Shown in pieces: positions 56,443-64,000 of a stretch of DNA of 64,000 bases. The stretch spans positions 1 to 64,000 of the forward strand of contig NZ_LAJH01000013.1 in the NCBI RefSeq assembly GCF_001292625.1. Direction: 5' to 3'. The notes under the pieces were generated by a model. It did no database searches. It saw nothing but the letters and a program-made list of their open reading frames with translations, and was not told where the DNA came from. The translations under genes and the position numbers were made by a program. Position 1 is the stretch's first letter; each line of letters begins with the position of its first letter. The DNA comes from Shimia sp. SK013. GTDB lineage: Bacteria > Pseudomonadota > Alphaproteobacteria > Rhodobacterales > Rhodobacteraceae.

Positions 56443-57056
56443 GCAATCCCGTGAAGGTTTTGGCGTTTTCCGATCTGCACCGGGCGGCGCCAGCCGCGCG
56501 AAAACTGGTCGAGATGAGCCGCGACGCCGACTTGGTGATCGCGGCCGGGGATTTTACCAATCACCGCAAGGATCTGGCGGGCGCGATGGCGCTGCTGGAG
56601 GGTTTGAAAACGCCAGTGGTGATGGTGCCGGGCAACAACGAAAGCGAAGATGAGTTGCGCGCGGCGGCGCCTGAAGGTGCCGTTGTGCTGCATGGTCAGG
56701 GCGCCGAAGTGGCAGGTTTGCGTGTCTTTGGACTGGGCTATGCCGTTCCGGTTACGCCGTTCAAGGACTGGTCCTGTGATCTGACCGAGGCGCAGGGCGC
56801 TGAGATGTTGGCGGATTGCGGCGACGTGGACATGTTAATTTCCCACTCGCCACCCAAGGGCGTTGTCGATGTGACGTCACAGGGCATGTCGTTGGGCTCG
56901 ACGGCGGTTCTGGACACGATCGAGCGCTTGCAGCCACCGTTGGTGGTGTGCGGACATATCCACGATTGTTGGCGGCAAAGCGCGATGGTTGGCAAAAGCC
57001 GCGTGGTGAACCTTGGGCCGGTTGGCACGTGGTTTGAGATTGAGCCAAAAGGATAA
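56439..57056 (+). CDS. Calcineurin-like metallophosphoesterase
   Basis: The 205-residue phosphoesterase has all core motifs: FSDLHRA, AAGDFTN, VPGNNESEDE, LISHSPP and VCGHIHDCW, which supply the two-metal site. The last cysteine and small size resemble YfcE/Icc-like cytoplasmic enzymes. The substrate is unknown. The GTG start at 56439 overlaps the upstream TGA (GTGA), so it is coupled to the glycosylase gene. Confidence 0.9.
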   Translation: MSNPVKVLAFSDLHRAAPAARKLVEMSRDADLVIAAGDFTNHRKDLAGAMALLEGLKTPVVMVPGNNESEDELRAAAPEGAVVLHGQGAEVAGLRVFGLGYAVPVTPFKDWSCDLTEAQGAEMLADCGDVDMLISHSPPKGVVDVTSQGMSLGSTAVLDTIERLQPPLVVCGHIHDCWRQSAMVGKSRVVNLGPVGTWFEIEPKG

Positions 57057-57062
57057 AACGGC

Positions 57063-57605
57063 ATGAGCAGGATTGACGAGACCAAAGAGTTTATTGCCGT
57101 TCGGATTGCCATCCTGACCGTCAGCGATACGCGCTCTCTTGCCGAAGACCGATCCGGTGACACGTTGGTGGCGCGGCTCCAAGCGGCGGGCCACACGCTC
57201 GCGGATCGCAAGATTGTTCAGGATGAGCGCGACGTGATTGCCGATCAGCTGCGCGCGTGGTGCGCATCGGATGCGGTGGACGTAATCATCTCGACCGGTG
57301 GCACGGGATTGACAGGGCGCGATGTAACCGTTGAGGCGCATCGCGATGTCTATGAGAAGGAAATCGAAGCGTTTGGCACCGTGTTCACCATGGTCAGCAT
57401 GCAAAAGATCGGCACAAGTGCCGTGCAAAGCCGGGCCACTGGCGGAGTGGCGTTAGGCACATATCTGTTTGCGCTGCCTGGCAGCACCGGAGCCTGCAAA
57501 GACGCTTGGGACGAAATTCTGAAGTGGCAGCTCGATTACCGTCACATGCCCTGCAACTTTGTCGAGATCATGCCGCGGCTTGACGAACATCTGCGGCGCA
57601 AGTGA
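57063..57605 (+). CDS. moaB: Molybdenum cofactor biosynthesis protein B
   Basis: The 180-residue MoCF-fold protein has IAILTVSDTRSLAEDRSGDTL, VDVIISTGGTGLTGRDVTVEA and LPGSTGACKDAWDEIL, typical of MoaB/MogA adenylyltransferases acting on molybdopterin. The start is 6 nt after the phosphoesterase stop. It is the third gene of a plus-strand unit with the glycosylase and phosphoesterase. The following 137 nt to the efflux operon hold no gene. Confidence 0.94.
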   Translation: MSRIDETKEFIAVRIAILTVSDTRSLAEDRSGDTLVARLQAAGHTLADRKIVQDERDVIADQLRAWCASDAVDVIISTGGTGLTGRDVTVEAHRDVYEKEIEAFGTVFTMVSMQKIGTSAVQSRATGGVALGTYLFALPGSTGACKDAWDEILKWQLDYRHMPCNFVEIMPRLDEHLRRK

Positions 57606-57742
57606 GCGCAGCGACGGGCAACATTTTTGAAGTTTTTTCGACGGATTGCGCGGGCTGGGGCGTATCACCCTAAGTTGCCTTGGCATTTGCATGTGTCAGG
57701 CGCATCATACGGACTGAGCATCGCAAGGGGAGACGACGCCAG

Positions 57743-59197
57743 ATGAGGTTTTTACGACAGAGCCTGACCGGGTTATTCCTGTTGTCACTGACAGCAGGGC
57801 TTTTGCTGTATGCGGGCGACTTGGTGCGCGGCGCAGTCGAAGACCGCCTGTCCCGCGACAACGCCGGACCTCCGGCGCGGGAGCGGGTGTTTTCGGTAAA
57901 TGTGATGCAGGCGGAGCTGAGCAGCGAAGCGCCGGAGTTGGTGGCGTTTGGCGAAGTGCTGTCGCGGCGTTCTTTGGAAATCCGAGCGTCGGCGTCAGGA
58001 CCGATTGTGCAACTGGCGGAGAATTTTGAAGAAGGCGCGCGGGTGAAGGCGGAAGAGCTGTTGGTTCAGGTCGATCCCAGCCGCGCCCGGTTTGCGCTTG
58101 AGAGGCTGGCCAATGATTTGTTGGATGCCGAGGCGGAAGACCGTGATGCGGTACGTACGCTGACCCTGACACAGGATGAACTGGCGGCAGCAGAGGCGCA
58201 GTTGGCGCTGCGTAAGAAGGCATTTGACCGACAGCAGGATTTGCTGGCACGCGGCGTAGGCACGGCATCGACGGTGGAGACGGCCGAGTTGGCATTGTCG
58301 TCGGCACGGCAGTCTGTGTTGGGCAGCCGGCGGGCCGAGGCGCAGGCGGAGGCCCGGATTGATCAGGCCGAGACCCAGCTAAATCGCCTTCGGATTGCCC
58401 TTGCCGAGGCCGAGAGAGATCTGGATGACACCATCATCCGCGCAGATTTCACAGGAACCTTGTCAGACGTGACTGCGGTTGAAGGCGGATTGGTGTCGAT
58501 GAACGAGCGGCTTGCAACATTGATTGACCCGCTGTCGCTGGAAGTCGCCTTTCGAGTGTCGACACCGCAATATGTCAGGCTTTTGGATGATACGGATCGA
58601 TTGCATCAATCCGAGGTCATTGTATCGCTGGATGTGATGGGCACGGATTTGCAGGCATCGGGCGTGATCACGCGCGATGCGGCGGCGGTGGGCGAAGGCC
58701 AGACCGGCCGCGTTCTGTTTGCGCGTCTGGATGGGGCCCGCGGGTTGAAGCCGGGTGATTTTGTCACTGTGCGCGTGAAGGAACCGGCGCTGGATCGTGT
58801 GGTGCGGCTCCCTTCTATGGCGCTTGATGTGGGGGGCACCGTGCTGGTTGTCGGCGACGAGGATCGATTGCAGGCCATACAGGTCAATCTGATACGCCGT
58901 CAGGGCGACGAAGTGCTGGTGCGCGGTCGCGGACTTGAGGGGCAGCGGGTTGTAACGCGCCGCACGCCGCTTTTGGGGGCTGGCATCAAGGTAAAACCGG
59001 TCGATGCGGCCGCTCCTATGCCGGTGCAGAATGAGACGGTCGAACTGAGCGATGAAGAACGCCTGAAGTTCGTGACGGCCATTGAGGCCAGCGACCGCAT
59101 TCCTGGCGACGTGAAGAAACGCATGTTGAAGGCGCTTAGTCAGCCGCAGGTTCCAGCGCAAATGGTCGAACGTTTGCGCGCCCGGATGGGGGGCTAA
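57743..59197 (+). CDS. RND efflux periplasmic adaptor subunit
   Basis: The 484-residue membrane-fusion protein has an N-terminal membrane segment (GLFLLSLTAGLLLYAG) and a lipoyl half (RRSLEIRASASGPIVQLAENFEEGARV). A long helical hairpin (roughly residues 125-215), the second lipoyl half, a beta-barrel and a membrane-proximal domain follow. A helical C-terminal tail (DEERLKFVTAIEASDRIPGDVKKRM) is unusual. It links the RND pump to TolC. AAGGGGAGA precedes the ATG. The pump gene begins 3 nt after its stop. Confidence 0.92.
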   Translation: MRFLRQSLTGLFLLSLTAGLLLYAGDLVRGAVEDRLSRDNAGPPARERVFSVNVMQAELSSEAPELVAFGEVLSRRSLEIRASASGPIVQLAENFEEGARVKAEELLVQVDPSRARFALERLANDLLDAEAEDRDAVRTLTLTQDELAAAEAQLALRKKAFDRQQDLLARGVGTASTVETAELALSSARQSVLGSRRAEAQAEARIDQAETQLNRLRIALAEAERDLDDTIIRADFTGTLSDVTAVEGGLVSMNERLATLIDPLSLEVAFRVSTPQYVRLLDDTDRLHQSEVIVSLDVMGTDLQASGVITRDAAAVGEGQTGRVLFARLDGARGLKPGDFVTVRVKEPALDRVVRLPSMALDVGGTVLVVGDEDRLQAIQVNLIRRQGDEVLVRGRGLEGQRVVTRRTPLLGAGIKVKPVDAAAPMPVQNETVELSDEERLKFVTAIEASDRIPGDVKKRMLKALSQPQVPAQMVERLRARMGG

Positions 59198-59200
59198 CCC

Positions 59201-62200
59201 ATGCGGGATATCGGAACGCGCGCTGGCGGCATCCTGAGCTATTTTACACGCCACGCGACGGCAGCAAATCTATTGCTGGTGGTGCTGATTCTTGCGGGTA
59301 TCGCCGCCGTGCCACGGATGCGGGCGCAGTTTTTCCCGGATGTTATTGTCGAAACCGTCACTGTCTCGGTGAAGTGGGAAGGTGCGGGCGCGGAAGATGT
59401 TGATGCGGCCATCGTGCAGGTCATGGAGCCGGCATTGTTGGCAGTGGAAGGTGTTGAAAGTACGTCCTCGCGATCCACCGAAGGCTCATCCCGGATCACG
59501 CTTGATTTCGAGCCCGGCTGGGACATGGCGCGCGCGACAGACGAGGTGCAGGTCGCCGTAGACACTGTGACGACTTTGCCTGAAGAAGCGGAGGATCCAG
59601 TGGTGCGGCGTGGTGCTTGGCGAGACCGGGTCACGGATGTTGTGATCACCGGACCTGTTGGCATCGACCAGATCGCGCGGTTTGCGGATGAATTTGTCGT
59701 GCGCTTGTTTGCCGAAGGGGTCACCCGAACAACAATTCGCGGCCTTGCAGAACGTGAAACTGTGGTCGAAGTGTCCTCGGTCGACCTGATCACGCATGAT
59801 ATCACGCTGGCCCAGATTGCCGAAGCCATCGCGCAAGAGGTCAACGCCGATCCCGCAGGCGATGTCACCGGCGCTGCGGCGCGCGTGCGTACCGGCGTGG
59901 AAAAACGAGCGCCCGACGAGATCGCGGCCATTGCGCTCCGGTCAAACCCTGATGGCACAAAGCTGACGGTGGACGATGTAGCCACGATCCGCGTGGACGG
60001 CGTGGACCGCAACCGCAGCTATTTCGTGGGCGAAAATCTGGCAATCTCCATTCGGGTTGATCGCACCAGTTCCGGCGACGCCATAGGCATGCAGACCAAG
60101 GTCGAAGAGGTCGTTGCCGAGTTGCAATCGACCTTGCCCCAAGGCGTCGAAATGCAATTGATCCGCACCCGCGCCGAAGCCATTACCGGCCGCCTGAACA
60201 TCCTGGTGGACAACGGCGCGATGGGCTTGATCCTCGTGGTGGTGTTGCTGTTTCTGTTTTTGAACGCGCGCACGGCATTTTGGGTGGCAGCGGGCATTCC
60301 GACGGCAATGCTGGCGGCTGTGGCGCTGATGTATATGGCGGGGTTGACGATCAACATGATCTCGCTGTTTGGCCTGATCATCACTTTGGGCATCGTGGTG
60401 GACGATGCCATTGTGGTCGGGGAGCACGCGGATGCGCGCTCGCGCCGGCTAAACGAAGCGCCGCTGGTGGCGGCAGAAAACGCGGCGCAGCGCATGGCGA
60501 TGCCGGTGTTTTCCTCGACCCTGACCACGATCATCGCCTTTTTCGGTCTGACTGTGATTTCCGGCCGGTTTGGCGAGCTGATTGCCGATATCCCGTTCAC
60601 CGTGGTCGTGGTTCTTGCCGCGTCATTGGTGGAATGTTTCCTGATCCTGCCGCACCATATGGCACACGCGCTGAAACACACGGCGAAAGAGCATTGGTAC
60701 GACGTGCCAAGCCGGATCGTGAATCGCGGGTTCCGCTGGGTACGAGACACGTTGTTCCGTCCATTCATCCGTTTTGTGGTCTGGGGGCGGTATCCGGTGG
60801 TTGCGCTGGCGATTGTGGTCTTGGCTGGACAGGCGGCGTTGTTCATCAACGGGGACGTCAAATGGCGGTTCTTCAATGCGCCAGAGCGTGGGTCCGTGAC
60901 CGGCAATTTCGCGATGTTGCCCACGGCCACCCGCGAAGACAGCCTGGAAATGATGCGCGAGATGCAGCGTGCCACCGAAGAGTTGGGACGCGAATACGAG
61001 GAACGACATGGGCGCAATCCGCTGGACTATGTGATCGCAGAGGTCGGCGGCAATGCGGGGCGGACTTTGCCCGGGGCGGAATCGCTTGATCCCGATCTTT
61101 TGGGGTCCATTTCGATCGAGTTGATTGATGCCGATCTGCGTCCCTATTCGAGCTTTGCCTTTGTCGGAGAACTGCAAGACCGCGTTGCGCGGCATCCGCT
61201 GGCGGAAACCCTGAGTTTCCGTGGCTGGCGGTCCGGTCCAGGAGGCGATTCTCTGGATGTGGAGTTTTTTGGGGCCGGCAGTGACTCTCTTAAGGCGGCC
61301 AGTGAGGCGCTGAAGACGGCGCTGCTGGATTTCTCCGAAGTTTCGGCCGTGGAAGACAATCTGAGTTATGACAAAGAAGAAATCATCCTTGATCTGACAC
61401 CACAGGGCCGCGCGCTTGGGTTCAACATCGATGCGTTGGGGCGCGTTCTGCGCCACCGGTTGAACGGCATCGAGGCAGCGACCTATCCGGATGGACCGCG
61501 CAGCGCGGCGATCCGGGTCGAGCTGCCTGAAGGCGAATTGACGGCTGATTTCCTCGAAGGCTCGCTGATGCGCACGCCGCAGGGGGCCTATGTGCCGCTG
61601 GCAGATGTGGTGACAGTGCAAAGTCGGACAGGGTTTTCGACGGTGCGCCGCGAGAACGGCGTGCGGTTGATCAATGTCACTGGTGACATATCCGAAGACG
61701 ATCCCGCGCGGGCGGAATTCATCATGGCGCAGCTGCGCGACGATATCCTGCCGACAATTGCCAGTGAGATGCAGATTGAGTGGCGGCTGTCGGGCTTGGC
61801 GGAGCAGGAAGATGATTTCCTGAACGACGCGCGCACGGCGTTGATCCTGTGTCTGGCGGGGATATACCTTGTGCTGGCTTGGGTGTTCTCAAGTTGGACA
61901 CGACCGGTGGTGGTCATGGCGATCATTCCCTTTGGACTTGTGGGCACCATTTACGGCCATCACATGCACGACGTGCCGCTTAGCATGTTCACGGTCGTGG
62001 GCCTGTTGGGGATGACTGGCATCATTATCAACGACTCGATTGTTTTGGTCACCACGATTGATGATTACGCCCAAGAGCGCGGGCTTGTGCCGTCAATCAT
62101 TGATGGCGCGGCGGACCGTCTAAGGCCTGTGTTCCTGACCACGGCGACCACGGTACTGGGGCTTGCGCCGTTGTTGTTTGAACGCTCTCAGCAAGCGCAG

Positions 62201-62593
62201 TTCCTCAAGCCGACGGTGATCACGCTGGTCTATGGCCTAGGTGTTGGCATGGTGCTGGTGCTGGTTGTTGTGCCTGCGTTGATGGCAATGCAGTCTGACA
62301 TCGGGCGGCAAGTCGCGGCCGTGCGTCGCGGATCAAAAGCGCCCGGGTTGCGAGGACTTGTCACCACCGCTGGTGTGGCCATAGCTGCTTGGCTGGTGGC
62401 GACTCTGGGCTGGGTGGTGGTCTTCGGCGAAGTTGTGCCAGTCCTCGCAAGTGTAGCGCCGGTGTTGGCCTCAGTCAGTGGGCCGTTTGCGGCGCTGGGC
62501 GTGTTTGCGCTGGGCGTTTTTGTGGTGACGGCGTTGGCATTCACCTTTGGTGCCGTGGGCATTACGTTGCGCCGTCGGTCTGCGTCAGCCTGA
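59201..62593 (+). CDS. RND-family efflux pump permease with extra C-terminal membrane segments
   Basis: The 1130-residue protein has the 12-helix RND fold with two large periplasmic loops. NLLLVVLILAGIAAVPRMRAQFFPDV marks TM1. TM4 has GIVVDDAIVVGEHADARSRR with the proton-relay aspartate pair. Later blocks include LSMFTVVGLLGMTGIIINDSIVLVTTI and FLTTATTVLGLAPLLFE. After the normal end near residue 1035 there are about 95 more residues with two further hydrophobic segments (VAIAAWLVATLGWVVVFG, LGVFALGVFVVTALAFTFG). The substrate is unknown. It overlaps the convergent DsbD-N gene by 9 bp. Confidence 0.94.
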   Translation: MRDIGTRAGGILSYFTRHATAANLLLVVLILAGIAAVPRMRAQFFPDVIVETVTVSVKWEGAGAEDVDAAIVQVMEPALLAVEGVESTSSRSTEGSSRITLDFEPGWDMARATDEVQVAVDTVTTLPEEAEDPVVRRGAWRDRVTDVVITGPVGIDQIARFADEFVVRLFAEGVTRTTIRGLAERETVVEVSSVDLITHDITLAQIAEAIAQEVNADPAGDVTGAAARVRTGVEKRAPDEIAAIALRSNPDGTKLTVDDVATIRVDGVDRNRSYFVGENLAISIRVDRTSSGDAIGMQTKVEEVVAELQSTLPQGVEMQLIRTRAEAITGRLNILVDNGAMGLILVVVLLFLFLNARTAFWVAAGIPTAMLAAVALMYMAGLTINMISLFGLIITLGIVVDDAIVVGEHADARSRRLNEAPLVAAENAAQRMAMPVFSSTLTTIIAFFGLTVISGRFGELIADIPFTVVVVLAASLVECFLILPHHMAHALKHTAKEHWYDVPSRIVNRGFRWVRDTLFRPFIRFVVWGRYPVVALAIVVLAGQAALFINGDVKWRFFNAPERGSVTGNFAMLPTATREDSLEMMREMQRATEELGREYEERHGRNPLDYVIAEVGGNAGRTLPGAESLDPDLLGSISIELIDADLRPYSSFAFVGELQDRVARHPLAETLSFRGWRSGPGGDSLDVEFFGAGSDSLKAASEALKTALLDFSEVSAVEDNLSYDKEEIILDLTPQGRALGFNIDALGRVLRHRLNGIEAATYPDGPRSAAIRVELPEGELTADFLEGSLMRTPQGAYVPLADVVTVQSRTGFSTVRRENGVRLINVTGDISEDDPARAEFIMAQLRDDILPTIASEMQIEWRLSGLAEQEDDFLNDARTALILCLAGIYLVLAWVFSSWTRPVVVMAIIPFGLVGTIYGHHMHDVPLSMFTVVGLLGMTGIIINDSIVLVTTIDDYAQERGLVPSIIDGAADRLRPVFLTTATTVLGLAPLLFERSQQAQFLKPTVITLVYGLGVGMVLVLVVVPALMAMQSDIGRQVAAVRRGSKAPGLRGLVTTAGVAIAAWLVATLGWVVVFGEVVPVLASVAPVLASVSGPFAALGVFALGVFVVTALAFTFGAVGITLRRRSASA

Positions 62594-63385
62594 GCAGCCG
62601 CGAATATCGACGGCGTGGGCCGCACCCAAAACGGTGAACCTCAGACCGGATCTGTCCAGAATAAAGGGCGTTTCGTCCACATGCATCATTTCGGTTTCCG
62701 CAATCAGCGTGTTGCCCTTACGTGTCGTGGTCGCCTCCGCCACCCAGATGTGGGGGTCACCGGCTTCGATCACGGCCACTTCGCGGCCTCCCGCGTGCGG
62801 CATCTGTATTGTCGCCCGCAGTCGCAGACCGTCCGCAGTGGGGCTGACACGGCACGTCACAGAGCCGACGCGCGCGTCTTGTTGTGACATCGGCTGGTCA
62901 TTCAAGGCGGCGGCGATGCGGCCGTCATGTTCGCCATCGGCGGGAAGTTCAGCCTTGATCCGGAGCGTCTGAGGTACGCAGATGTCGCGGCATACGCCAA
63001 TCTCCAGCTGCGCTTTCAGGGTCATCGCTTTTCCTGCGTTTTGCGGTGAGATCTGCACAGGTATGATGACTTCTTCGGTATAGCCAACCGATCGCATGCC
63101 GTTCTGGTCGAACACCTCTGGTGTCGGCCAGCTGAGTTCAGCGCCGCCCAAATTGCGCGAGCCGCGCCATGTGATGCGCGGCGGGATGCCTGCGTCACCG
63201 GGCGCACGCCAGTAGGTTTTCCAGCCTGGATTGAGCGAGATTCTGAGAGCCGCGGTGTGGGTGCCATCCGCGTTGCGCCAACCCTGCAAAACCTCAGCTT
63301 GCACAACCTGATCATAAGATTGTGCCAGCGATTGCGTGGCCATGAAACAAAGGGAAACGGCGGTCATGAGGGCGGTGCGTATCAT
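62585..63385 (-). CDS. DsbD N-terminal-domain (thiol-disulfide) periplasmic protein
   Basis: The 266-residue exported protein has a Sec signal (MIRTALMTAVSLCFMATQSLAQ) and a DsbD-alpha/TlpB-like immunoglobulin domain with GWKTYWRAPGDAGIPP, GYTEEVIIPVQI and the redox pair in EIGVCRDICVPQTL. The DsbD membrane and thioredoxin domains are absent, so it is a stand-alone N-domain related to ScsB. Electrons would have to come from a separate CcdA-like protein. ATG 63385 fits the signal peptide; longer readings do not. Confidence 0.85.
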   Translation of the reverse strand: MIRTALMTAVSLCFMATQSLAQSYDQVVQAEVLQGWRNADGTHTAALRISLNPGWKTYWRAPGDAGIPPRITWRGSRNLGGAELSWPTPEVFDQNGMRSVGYTEEVIIPVQISPQNAGKAMTLKAQLEIGVCRDICVPQTLRIKAELPADGEHDGRIAAALNDQPMSQQDARVGSVTCRVSPTADGLRLRATIQMPHAGGREVAVIEAGDPHIWVAEATTTRKGNTLIAETEMMHVDETPFILDRSGLRFTVLGAAHAVDIRGCSG

Positions 63386-63549
63386 GCTACAGACATGGGA
63401 CACTTGCTGATCAATGCCAATACACAATCGGGCGAGAATTGACACAGGTTCTGAAACAAAGCGGGCTTAGGTGAGTGGTGGCTCTTGCGTGGGGGACGCT
63501 CGCGCCACATGTTGGAAAGAACAGAAGTCAGCAGACGAAGGGGCCATCG

Positions 63550-64000
63550 GTGCAGGACGAAACAGAAACCACTGACAGTCTTGATCTGACCGGACGCCTG
63601 TTGATCGCGATGCCGGGGATGGGTGACCCACGATTTGCCCATTCGGTGGTGTTTCTGTGCGCCCACTCCAAGGACGGAGCGATGGGGTTGATTGTGAACA
63701 AGGCGATTGAAGGCATGCGCCTCTCGGCGCTGCTGGATCAGCTGTCTATCACGCTTGCGCGCCCCGAGCTGGACAGCAATCTCTACTTTGGCGGGCCCGT
63801 GGAAACCGGCCGTGGTTTTGTTTTGCATACGCCGGACTATGTGTCCGATCTCAACACTCTGATGGTCAGTGACGACTTTTCAATGACCGCAACGCAGGAT
63901 GTGCTGGAAGCGATTTCCGTCGGCGCAGGACCAACGCGTTCGTTTATGGCGCTTGGATATGCCGGTTGGGGGGCAGGCCAGCTCGAGCGAGAAATCGCGG
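63550..64000 (+). CDS. YqgE/AlgH (UPF0301) family protein, 3' end outside the window
   Basis: A GTG start at 63550 opens a frame of 150 codons that runs off the window. It reads LTGRLLIAMPGMGDPRFAHSVVFLCAHS, GAMGLIVNKAIEG, LYFGGPVETGRGFVLH and LGYAGWGAGQLEREIA, the UPF0301 signature set. AlgH-type proteins are conserved and of uncertain function (linked to alginate regulation in Pseudomonas). About 35 C-terminal residues are probably missing. It is divergent from the DsbD-N gene. Confidence 0.9.
   Translation, partial: MQDETETTDSLDLTGRLLIAMPGMGDPRFAHSVVFLCAHSKDGAMGLIVNKAIEGMRLSALLDQLSITLARPELDSNLYFGGPVETGRGFVLHTPDYVSDLNTLMVSDDFSMTATQDVLEAISVGAGPTRSFMALGYAGWGAGQLEREIA

Overview
The window looks like a chromosomal segment of a marine alphaproteobacterium of the Rhodobacterales (Roseobacter group). 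The evidence is the high-GC coding style, the UPF0262 / low-molecular-weight phosphatase / infA / maf / RNase E-G / yacG run, the three-part opine-oxidase-like operon, HemP, DUF6478-like and CPBP proteins, and many ATGA stop/start overlaps. No rRNA, CRISPR array or intact insertion sequence is visible. This placement rests on recognised families, not on a database search.

Layout. 1-308 is an AT-richer stretch without a recognisable gene, beside a tRNA-Phe. 463-3670 (minus) is a housekeeping run of yacG, a short RNase E/G, maf, infA, an LMW phosphatase and UPF0262. 3798-4564 (plus) is a frameshifted short-chain dehydrogenase. 4631-15391 (minus) looks like one catabolic locus: a three-component FAD/2Fe-2S amine- or opine-type dehydrogenase, a TRIC/UPF0126 channel, a CocE-type hydrolase and a complete dipeptide-type ABC importer. 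15699-18941 (minus) carries folC, accD and a CPBP protease. 19128-20613 (plus) holds three little-known genes, followed by fadH and a LysR regulator. 24217-27184 (minus) is a tightly overlapped set (OmpA-like, AhpD-like, GNAT, CinA-N-like), divergent from sfsA and a methionine aminopeptidase. 29236-35145 contains rsmD, a ferredoxin reductase, a peroxiredoxin, phhB, a FemAB-like GNAT, a GDPD and a RidA protein.

35222-38268 (minus) is a type I secretion ABC/HlyD pair with no substrate gene nearby. mlaA-mlaC, a class A penicillin-binding protein and glnK-amtB follow. 44521-45285 is a hemP operon with a clear promoter and an uncharacterised Cys-containing partner. 45286-50749 is the least ordered part: a large palindrome, an AT-rich orphan gene, an aromatic aminotransferase relic with an in-frame stop that is fused to what looks like an aldehyde dehydrogenase N-terminus, and a small metabolic islet (enolase-superfamily enzyme, GMC oxidoreductase, divergent LysR).

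50940-55478 (minus) is the most interesting tract. pyrB, a 33-residue membrane microprotein, three uncharacterised membrane/PH-like proteins, a dihydroorotase homologue that has lost its metal ligands, and plsY are packed as one apparent operon linking pyrimidine and phospholipid synthesis. Divergent from it run a family-4-like uracil-DNA glycosylase lacking most Fe-S cysteines, a phosphoesterase and moaB. Further right are an RND efflux pair, a DsbD N-domain protein and the start of an AlgH/YqgE gene cut by the window end.
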